Shown: positions 1 through 5,795 of the stretch, in pieces
How positions within the stretch are numbered: position 1 is the first letter of the stretch
Layout: each line of letters begins with the position of its first letter
Source: Candidatus Liminaster caballi
GTDB lineage: Bacteria > Bacteroidota > Bacteroidia > Bacteroidales > UBA3663
Assembly (NCBI GenBank): GCA_018065085.1
Contig: JAGHUA010000072.1
Coordinates: 1-34,958 of the forward strand
Direction: 5' to 3'
Length of the DNA stretch: 34,958 nucleotides
Program-made: the position numbers and the translations under genes
The notes under the pieces: model-generated
The model's database searches: none
What the model was told of the DNA's origin: nothing
What the model saw: the letters and a program-made list of their open reading frames with translations, nothing else

Positions 1-108
1 TCGTATGCTTCCACTGAGCATGCCATTGCTATGGCGGCAATCGTTATTCCAATTCTTTTCATAGTCTTTTTGATATTATTTGGGGTGTGCAAATGTAGAT
101 ATTATTGA
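1..108 (+). CDS. C-terminal end of a membrane protein (partial)
   Basis: Frame 1 is open from the first base to a TGA at 106-108 and gives the last 35 residues of a protein that begins outside the window. The peptide has about 20 consecutive hydrophobic residues (roughly residues 10-30), then a short basic and cysteine-containing tail (CKCRYY). This is typical of a C-terminal membrane anchor with a short cytoplasmic end. It converges on the minus-strand gene that follows. Function cannot be told from this fragment. The AT-rich codon use matches the next two genes. It could be a chance open frame, but the clean transmembrane pattern argues for a real gene. Confidence 0.5.
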   Translation, partial: SYASTEHAIAMAAIVIPILFIVFLILFGVCKCRYY

Positions 109-113
109 TCAAT

Positions 114-157
114 AAAGCAAGAAAAATATCAAATTTCCGCATTTCAAGCTTTGTTTT
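114..157 (+). terminator. possible weak terminator between convergent genes
   Basis: Interrupted hairpin: AAAGC (114-118) pairs with GCTTT (148-152) and GAAA (121-124) with TTTC (142-145), separated by an AA/AA internal loop. TTTT follows at 154-157. It lies just after the stop of the partial membrane gene and touches the stop of the opposite gene. The stem is short and the loop long, so this is tentative. Confidence 0.25.
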
Positions 158-629
158 AATGATGTCTCAAATCAGAGAGTGATAATTCTCCGATTGCTTC
201 CACTTCATCTTTCACTTCTATTGCCGTCTCGCCAACAATAAAATTTGCTGTGAAAAACAAAATTTTATCGTTATTAGAACTAAACCGTGCTGTAAGGACG
301 TATCGCTCTCTTACCACGGTACTCCTTGCAACTAAATTCCATTTATCCTCTTTTTTCAGATAAACGGAAATTAGCCATCTTAAAATTCCCGAACCGATAG
401 GAACAAAGACGCAGTAGAAAGATTCGTCACCAATGGTTAACAACTTTTTGTAAAATTGCAATTTGTATGTATATCCTTGCTGAATTTTTGAAACAATTTC
501 ACAAGTATCAGAACATGTAATAGTTTCTACATGTTCCTCCCACTTTATTTTGTCCGTGTACATATCTTGCCCAAAGGAACACAATACTACGAAAAAAAAT
601 AAAAAGAAACAGATTACTTTTTTACCCAT
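156..629 (-). CDS. small exported protein, function unknown
   Basis: A 157-residue protein I do not recognise. The start at 629 is chosen because an SD-like GGAGG lies about 9 bases upstream on the minus strand and the protein then begins with a clear Sec signal peptide (MGKK, a long F/V/L core, cleavage near residue 20 after SFG). A longer reading to 719 would put 30 unlikely residues before the signal. The mature part has three cysteines and alternates charged and beta-prone stretches, with no enzyme motif that I can see. It lies downstream of another small exported protein on the same strand, 124 bp away. A TATCTTTA at 739-746 (minus) could be its own -7 box. The AT-rich composition differs from the rest of the window, consistent with transferred or accessory DNA. 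Small exported proteins of this kind can be immunity proteins in Bacteroidales, but nothing here proves that. Confidence 0.6.
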   Translation of the reverse strand: MGKKVICFFLFFFVVLCSFGQDMYTDKIKWEEHVETITCSDTCEIVSKIQQGYTYKLQFYKKLLTIGDESFYCVFVPIGSGILRWLISVYLKKEDKWNLVARSTVVRERYVLTARFSSNNDKILFFTANFIVGETAIEVKDEVEAIGELSLSDLRHH

Positions 630-753
630 AATAGTACACCTCCATCGCTTGGAGCGCAAACATATAAGGCACAACATATAGCCAATATTAACAAGAATAA
701 GTAAATTATTTTTTTTCATTGTTTATCAAATTATATGATAAAGATATGTTCTC

Positions 754-1191
754 TTATTTGCGTCTTAGGCGTTCCACTACTTTTTCCTTAGTCATTATAA
801 CTTTACACCAGTAGACAATGGCAGCGTCATATCCTCCTGATTTTTCCTTTTGTTCTTCATTAAAAACATATAGCTCACCACTATTAGGTGGGAAGTTGTG
901 AACATATTGGTATTTCTCTAAATTAAAATAATCTCTTTTAGTACTTTTGTCATTTCCACTACTGCCTGTAAGAAAGGCAATTTTTTTTTCAGTAAAATCA
1001 AAATCGTTTCGTGATTTCTCAAAAATGCAGTTGAAATATATACTTTCTTGAGTATTTAACAACAAAGAATCATTAATTCCCAAATTGCCTATATTTTCTA
1101 ATAGGGCTTTTGGAATGTCAGCAAAATTTGATACTTGACCAAACGAAATTGTAGTATAGGAAAACATTATGAATAATAATAGATTTTTCAT
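754..1191 (-). CDS. small exported protein, function unknown
   Basis: A 145-residue protein that I do not recognise. It starts with a good signal peptide (MKNLLLFIMF, cleavage near residue 19 after SFG). The mature part is hydrophilic and Asn/Lys-rich, contains two cysteines and ends in a basic ERLRRK tail. No known domain is visible. It is followed on the same strand by another small exported protein, so the two may be co-transcribed, though the 124-bp gap leaves room for a second promoter. A minus-strand TAACTTTG at 1357-1364 fits the -7 consensus and could serve this gene with a leader of about 150 bases. Composition is AT-rich like its neighbour. Confidence 0.6.
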   Translation of the reverse strand: MKNLLLFIMFSYTTISFGQVSNFADIPKALLENIGNLGINDSLLLNTQESIYFNCIFEKSRNDFDFTEKKIAFLTGSSGNDKSTKRDYFNLEKYQYVHNFPPNSGELYVFNEEQKEKSGGYDAAIVYWCKVIMTKEKVVERLRRK

Positions 1192-1255
1192 ACTTTCATG
1201 TCTATTTAATTTGATCCTATAATCCGCAGCATAGTTTGTTAAGATTTTTTAATAA

Positions 1256-1280
1256 CCTGGGCAACAAAAAGTTGCCCGGG
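1256..1280. repeat. strong GC-rich hairpin next to a promoter
   Basis: A 10-bp stem (1256-1265 with 1271-1280, one G-T wobble) closes an AAAAA loop; the core arms are GGGCAAC and GTTGCCC. Neither strand has a U-tract after it, so it is not an ordinary intrinsic terminator. It ends 3 bp before the -33 box of the promoter at 1283-1313, which suits an operator or an interspersed palindrome. Confidence 0.6.
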
Positions 1281-1282
1281 GC

Positions 1283-1313
1283 TTTGCCATGTCAAAAATT
1301 TCACTTATCTTTG
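1283..1313 (+). promoter_or_regulatory. Bacteroidota-type promoter reading toward the repeat array
   Basis: TTTG at 1283-1286 and TATCTTTG at 1306-1313 are separated by 19 bp, an exact match to the -33/-7 consensus of the Bacteroidota housekeeping sigma factor. Transcription would start near 1320 on the + strand. No convincing gene lies in that direction before 1985; the downstream DNA is the hairpin array. Confidence 0.6.
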
Positions 1314-1440
1314 TGCTGCGAAACTTCAAAAATAAGAAATTCGTAACATGACTTGGCAAAGTTACAAATAAAATCTGAGAATCACTCCTTTTGGTGGAAT
1401 TTTTCCAATTATGGACGAATTTAACCGAGTTTTGGGGGAA

Positions 1441-1940
1441 TTGTTGACTCGACTGTTTGGATTTCCCGAGAGTTGGAAATGCTGGAGAAACTTTCGTTTG
1501 GACTTCCCAAGTCTTCGGAAGTGCTGGAGAAACTTTCGTTTGGACTTCCCAAGTCTTCGGAAATGCTGGAGAAACTTTTGTTTGGACTTCCCAAGAGTTA
1601 GGAAGTGCCGGAGAAACTTTCGTTTGGACTTCCCAAGTCTTCGGAAGTGCTGGAGAAACTTTCGTTTGGACTTCCAGGTTTCTGGAAATACTGGGAACAA
1701 TGTTCTGGGGATTTCCCAACTCTTATGAAGTGCTTAGAACAATGTGCTGACGACTTCCAGGTTTCTGGAAATGCTCAGAACAATGTGCTGAGGATTTCCC
1801 AACTCTTATGAAATGCTCAGAACAATGTGCTGAGGACTTCCAGCTTTCTGGAAATACTGGGAACAATGTTCTGAGGATTTCCAAACTCTTAGCAAATCCT
1901 CAGAACAATTTATAAGTCTTCCCAAGACTTCGGCAAAGGT
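1441..1940. repeat. tandem array of 42/41-bp units built from hairpins
   Basis: Ten full units lie at 1484-1525, 1526-1567, 1568-1609, 1610-1651, 1652-1692, 1693-1734, 1735-1775, 1776-1817, 1818-1858 and 1859-1900, with degenerate partial units on both sides. Units 1-5 form subfamily A (core GGAGAAACTTTCGTTT). Units 6-10 form subfamily B (core AGAACAATG) and alternate 42 and 41 bp. All share a frame of GGAARTGCT and GAYTTCC that makes each unit a chain of small inverted repeats: ACTTCC/GGAAGT, ATTTCC/GGAAAT, AAAC/GTTT, GAACA/TGTTC, CTCAG/CTGAG, TTCCAG/CTGGAA. The array fills most of a gene-free stretch (1192-1984). There are no unique spacers, so it is not a CRISPR. Function unknown. Confidence 0.9.
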
Positions 1941-1958
1941 TTTGCTTTCTTTTTTCTT
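1933..1958 (+). terminator. possible intrinsic terminator after the array
   Basis: The stem GCAAA/TTTGC with a GGT loop is followed by TTTCTTTTTTCTT. The stem is only 5 bp, so termination may be weak; the perfect 7-bp hairpin at 1914-1930 just upstream may help. On the minus strand the tract is A-rich, so it does not fit as a terminator for the barrel gene ending at 1985. Confidence 0.4.
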
Positions 1959-1984
1959 ATACAATTTATAGACCGACCTCCGGA

Positions 1985-2569
1985 TCAGAAAAGGTACTTG
2001 ACTCCTGCATGGACAGAAGGCCATGTGCTAAACAGACATAATGGTTCGATATATCCACGCCATTGCTGACGGCCTACTTCAACTCCGACAAAAGAGATAT
2101 TATATGGGAGGAAAAACAGATCATTGTCATCGGTTTTGGCAGTCAGGGTAATGCCATATTTTGAATACATAGCCCAATTGCTCTTATAAAACCAATAAGC
2201 ACGGCCTGTCAGTCCGAATGAGAACAGATGATCAAAATCACTCCTTCCGATTTTCTTTCCGGAAGTGCTGCAATCTTTCCATTCACGAAGCTCCTCATAG
2301 TAGGCAGAATATGAAAGGCTGGCACCCACGCTGAAATGCTTTGAGATATTATACATATACTGAGAATGTATATTGACCGGAAACTTAACATCATTCTGGT
2401 TGAAGATATTGGACATCAAATCAAAGAAGAAACAGGGTGTGCCATAGCCCAGCGACACTTCATGACGTGACTTGTTCGTGAACGCAGCTTCATCGGTCTG
2501 GGCATTGATCACGGTAAGAGGCAATGCCAGCAACGACAGCAAAAGAACTTTAAGGGTCAGTCGACACAT
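1985..2569 (-). CDS. small outer-membrane beta-barrel protein
   Basis: This 194-residue protein has a clear signal peptide (MCRLTLKVLLL..., cleavage near residue 23 after VINA). The mature part is built of alternating hydrophobic/polar strands rich in Tyr, Phe and Gly (for example SLGYG, SVGASLSYSAYY, FSFGLTGRAYWFY, HAGVKYLF). It ends in phenylalanine, the classic last residue of an outer-membrane barrel recognised by BAM. The length fits an 8-stranded barrel. It starts only 22 bp after the propeller lipoprotein gene on the same strand and is probably the last gene of that operon. No enzymatic motif is seen; a structural or surface role is the most that can be said. Confidence 0.7.
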   Translation of the reverse strand: MCRLTLKVLLLSLLALPLTVINAQTDEAAFTNKSRHEVSLGYGTPCFFFDLMSNIFNQNDVKFPVNIHSQYMYNISKHFSVGASLSYSAYYEELREWKDCSTSGKKIGRSDFDHLFSFGLTGRAYWFYKSNWAMYSKYGITLTAKTDDNDLFFLPYNISFVGVEVGRQQWRGYIEPLCLFSTWPSVHAGVKYLF

Positions 2570-2591
2570 ATCTGTGCAAATTATGCCGTTA

Positions 2592-4073
2592 TCACTTGAC
2601 CTTCACCTCCCTGGCCTGTTCGAGCATCGGTTCCGGACGGTTGTAGCTGCGCAGGAGCAAACGATCGTGCATTGGATCAGTGTGAGGCAATGTGAAGGCC
2701 TTGTGGGCATGACCATCGCGATCGAAATAAGAGATGTAGATGCGCGAGTAGTTGGAGTCGTCACGGCGCGAAGCCATGAAGATCCATCGGCCATTGCTCG
2801 ACCATGTGGGATAGCTCTCCGCACGCGCGCTGTTCATGGCCGGAAGTGAGTCAACCTGCATGGTCTGCAGATCGAGCACATTGATGTCGGCATCAGGATG
2901 CCAGATGTGGAAGCAACCGAAAGCCCCCTTTGCGTAAACAAGATAGCGACCGTCAGGACTGACACGCGGCAATGTGGCCGACTGACCGAGCGACGCCGCA
3001 TCGAACAACAGCTGGCGCGGACCGAATGTACGCGTCTGCTCATCGAACTCACGCACATAGAGGTCATAACGGATATCCTTGTAGTTGTTGGCATAGTAGG
3101 TCTGCTTCTGGGCAAGCGACTCAAAGCTGACAGAGTCAGGCCACGCATAATGGGCAGACGAATAGTAGAGACGCTTGCCATCGGGCGACCATGCGGGGAA
3201 CGACTCAAGGTCAGTGACGTCAGACGGGATAACGGTCATGCTGTCGGCCTCAACATCATAGAGCACCAGTTCGCTCTCCGTATCCTGAACCTCAACCTTG
3301 GCAATATCCTCGGTATGGAAGAGCTGTGCAGTATGATTGGTGGAAAAGGCAATGAGAGGAAGATAGGGATGCCAGGCCGGATAGACTGGATTGGAGATCA
3401 TATCGCCCTGGCGCATGGCAGTCTTGAGCTCCGGCCTGCCATCGAGCACGAGCATCGTGCCGCCACCATTGCCTCGCACATGAAACAGCATATTCTGCGT
3501 ACGATAGTTCTGATATGAGTGGCAGTTAAGACACTTGCCGCTGCCATTGACGCGCGTATCATGGTTGGAGGCAATAACCACCTCGCGTGCATCTGAGAGC
3601 GAAAACTGCATGAGGTCGATCTTCTCATAAGCCACATACGAAGGTTCGATGAGGCGGTATGACACCCATGGGTCGATGCTATCGGATGACACATGGATGG
3701 TGAACGACGGATGACGGCTCCACGCATCTGAACGACGGGTGAAGAGCGTGACCTCAATGTCAGCATCAAGTGCCGACTCTGCCATCATACGCCAGTCGTC
3801 AGCATCGATGGTCACGGTCTTGCCACTGCCAAACGTCAGGCTGCCGCCAGGATATGAGAAACTGGCAACGACATCGGTCACCTCGCTGTCATCGACCATG
3901 AAATTAGGAGCAGCAAGATTGATCGGAACTGTGACATCCGTATAGTCGGGGAAGAGTCGCGGCAGGGACGAATCCTCACGTGCAGACGAAGGCACAGAAG
4001 GATGTCCGCCACAGGCACAGAAAGCCACTGCCGACACGCACAGTAATAATATGTAAAGGAAGGAATGTTTCAT
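2592..4073 (-). CDS. TolB-like beta-propeller lipoprotein with a CxxCH haem motif
   Basis: 493 residues. The N-terminus is a lipoprotein-type signal: a hydrophobic core, then FCAC at 18-21, with C21 the likely lipidated residue. An N-terminal beta domain (about 30-140) is followed by CLNCH at 181-185, a c-type haem-binding motif, and then by TolB/PD40-like propeller blades with SPDGKRLYY (about 296), SPDGRYLVY (about 372) and SSNGRWIFM (about 425). Related Bacteroidota proteins are commonly annotated as TolB-like or 'cytochrome c biosynthesis' proteins, but I know of no proven role. It lies between a DUF6057-type membrane protein (85-bp gap) and a small barrel (22-bp gap) on the same strand, suggesting one envelope complex. 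Periplasmic location is inferred from the signal. The haem motif is seen; haem attachment is inferred. Confidence 0.75.
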   Translation of the reverse strand: MKHSFLYILLLCVSAVAFCACGGHPSVPSSAREDSSLPRLFPDYTDVTVPINLAAPNFMVDDSEVTDVVASFSYPGGSLTFGSGKTVTIDADDWRMMAESALDADIEVTLFTRRSDAWSRHPSFTIHVSSDSIDPWVSYRLIEPSYVAYEKIDLMQFSLSDAREVVIASNHDTRVNGSGKCLNCHSYQNYRTQNMLFHVRGNGGGTMLVLDGRPELKTAMRQGDMISNPVYPAWHPYLPLIAFSTNHTAQLFHTEDIAKVEVQDTESELVLYDVEADSMTVIPSDVTDLESFPAWSPDGKRLYYSSAHYAWPDSVSFESLAQKQTYYANNYKDIRYDLYVREFDEQTRTFGPRQLLFDAASLGQSATLPRVSPDGRYLVYAKGAFGCFHIWHPDADINVLDLQTMQVDSLPAMNSARAESYPTWSSNGRWIFMASRRDDSNYSRIYISYFDRDGHAHKAFTLPHTDPMHDRLLLRSYNRPEPMLEQAREVKVK

Positions 4074-4104
4074 CTGATAGGAATAAACGGAGTGTTGCGA
4101 CTAT

Positions 4105-4161
4105 AATGGAATGCTCTATATGGAAATGGACGAAATCAAATGCTCTAAATGGAATGCTCTA
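4105..4161. repeat. short direct repeats in an intercistronic spacer
   Basis: AATGCTCTA occurs three times (4110-4118, 4139-4147, 4153-4161); the first and third share the longer AATGGAATGCTCTA. The last copy covers the stop codon of the upstream membrane gene. Probably replication slippage; no function is evident. Confidence 0.6.
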
Positions 4162-5694
4162 ATACAGGTAAATGCCTCGGCAGAAGAAATAGAACCAGAA
4201 GAAAGAATGTCCGTACTCGCGATAGGTCATCGTGGCCACCTCCGATTCAGACAGTCCCTGCTGGATAAGACGTGAAGTGGCGGCAATGAAACGCTTATGT
4301 GCGGCCTTGACATCATCGTCGATATGCAGGCTGCTCACATCGGCAGATGCCGGCTCAAGGTTGATATAAAGCCATGCAGCCTCCTGATAGAGACGTGGCA
4401 GCGGCTTGTCGCCATTGATATAGATATGGGCATAAAGCTGCCGCCAGAACGATGGGATATCCTGCGACTGAAGGGCATACATCATGCAGAGCTTGGCATA
4501 CGTATCGCTCTTGCCCTGCAGTTCCTTGCTGTAGATTTCAATCAGATATTTCTCGACCCTGCCACCGTCAGCATCGAGCAGGTCACGGCGCAAGCCATAG
4601 ATCTCATGCGGCACACGATAGGCAGGAGCGGCGGCCAGCAATTCAGGATGCCCGATATACTGATACTGCTCCTTTGCCCAATCCTTCTGAAAGATCATGC
4701 GTGACAGAAGATCGAGATAGCGACGCGCCAGATCGTCCTCGCCCATGACAATGGCACAGCGGGCCAGCATACGCAGACGCTGAGCCGAAGGACCGCATTC
4801 AACCATCTGCTCGATAGTCCAGCGGCAACTGAAACCGAGACTTCCGTGAGTATAGTAGATGAGCGGCGCAAAACTGTCGGACAACGAAAGGACAGCCGAG
4901 TCGGACGAGACGGTAGGAATCTCGGTCATCGGCTGATAGTTGAGCCAGTCGATGTGCAGACGATCCTTGTTGAGCAAAGCCACGTTCTTGAAAATCCACA
5001 TAGAGCGGGTCGGAGCAGCCTTACACTGGCGCATGTCTGCCAGCACATCATTCCATCGGCATTCCTCCACGGCACGCGCCATGCGTATCTCGGCATGATA
5101 GCGCTCGTCGTCAGCCGAGGCACGGTATCTGGCATATTCCTCGTCATTGACATGCGTCTGATTGATCCATGTCTGTCCGTAAGCCACCACAGCCACACAC
5201 ACGGCTACCTGAAGCACCAGGCGCAGCCATCGGCCAAACCAGCGGCACAGGAAGATGACCACCGAAGCCGTGAGCACAAGCAGCGTAGGCGCAAACCAGA
5301 AATCCGGAACCTTGTGGATGTATATCTCATAGCCCAGCGAGGTAAGCGGCATGAGCAGCATCACAGGCACGGCAATGCCCAACGGTGTCAGCCACCACGG
5401 CATACGGCATCCCTTGGTCAGCAGCACATAGATGGCAAGCCACTGGACGATGAGCAATGTCACGCCGACGGCAGGATAATGGAAGAACTGGGTCAGGAAA
5501 CAGCCTGCCCACGAGAAAATTCCGCCAGGCTCGGCAAGGCATTGGTCAAAGAACAGGATTCCCGGCTGCCAATAGCTCATGTCCTGTGCCAAATAGAGCA
5601 CATCGCTATTGAGCACGATCAACTGCCACCAGGCAAAGGCGACAAAGATCAGAGCCGTGGCAACGGGCAGCACATAACGCTTCAATATGTTCAT
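4159..5694 (-). CDS. DUF6057-type membrane protein
   Basis: 511 residues. The N-terminal third has about five hydrophobic segments (roughly 7-28, 76-95, 102-122, 133-152, 156-174). The remaining ~330 residues are soluble and helical, resembling TPR-like repeats (for example RARAVEECRWNDVLADM-type and YRVPHEIYGLRRDLLDAD-type helices). Size, layout and position next to a CxxCH propeller lipoprotein match the Bacteroidota DUF6057 family, for which no function is established as far as I know. It is probably the first gene of a three-gene operon with that lipoprotein and a small barrel. The soluble part may be periplasmic and bind the lipoprotein; that is inference. No clear promoter was found in the 101 bp upstream, so read-through from the esterase gene at 7847 is possible. 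Confidence 0.7.
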   Translation of the reverse strand: MNILKRYVLPVATALIFVAFAWWQLIVLNSDVLYLAQDMSYWQPGILFFDQCLAEPGGIFSWAGCFLTQFFHYPAVGVTLLIVQWLAIYVLLTKGCRMPWWLTPLGIAVPVMLLMPLTSLGYEIYIHKVPDFWFAPTLLVLTASVVIFLCRWFGRWLRLVLQVAVCVAVVAYGQTWINQTHVNDEEYARYRASADDERYHAEIRMARAVEECRWNDVLADMRQCKAAPTRSMWIFKNVALLNKDRLHIDWLNYQPMTEIPTVSSDSAVLSLSDSFAPLIYYTHGSLGFSCRWTIEQMVECGPSAQRLRMLARCAIVMGEDDLARRYLDLLSRMIFQKDWAKEQYQYIGHPELLAAAPAYRVPHEIYGLRRDLLDADGGRVEKYLIEIYSKELQGKSDTYAKLCMMYALQSQDIPSFWRQLYAHIYINGDKPLPRLYQEAAWLYINLEPASADVSSLHIDDDVKAAHKRFIAATSRLIQQGLSESEVATMTYREYGHSFFWFYFFCRGIYLY

Positions 5695-5795
5695 CTCAAA
5701 GACTCAAAAAGGTCAATATATTATGTTGGGGGGCAAGTTGTATATGGGGCAAATTATTTATGCGGCAAGCTGCATTGGGTCAAGCCTCCACGTCA

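Larger units (their letters stand above)
1320..1958 (+). ncRNA. candidate structured non-coding transcript over the hairpin array
   Basis: This is inferred from three things visible in order on the + strand: a consensus promoter at 1283-1313, the hairpin array at 1441-1940, and a short stem (GCAAA 1933-1937, TTTGC 1941-1945) followed by a U-rich tract at 1946-1958. A 7-bp hairpin (AAGTCTT 1914-1920, AAGACTT 1924-1930) comes just before it. Open frames across the array exist on both strands but do not survive the 41-bp units. A short + frame starting at 1411 would encode a 14-residue Cys/Trp/Arg/Phe repeat and cannot be fully excluded. No known RNA family was recognised. Confidence 0.35.

Noticed and set aside
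1256-1280. Intrinsic terminator
   Set aside because: No U-tract follows the hairpin on either strand.
1249-1719. Minus-strand open frame with 14-residue repeats (EVQTKVSPALPKTW type) through the hairpin array
   Set aside because: A 42-bp unit keeps frames open on both strands by itself. The frame is lost at the 41-bp units, there is no plausible start site, and variation follows stem pairing rather than codon positions.
1411-1728. Plus-strand open frame with a Cys/Trp/Arg/Phe repeat over the array
   Set aside because: Same reason; it stops once the 41-bp units begin and no known repeat protein looks like this. It is kept only as an alternative in the entry for the transcript candidate.
1441-1940. 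CRISPR array
   Set aside because: The repeats are contiguous, without unique spacers, and no cas gene is present.
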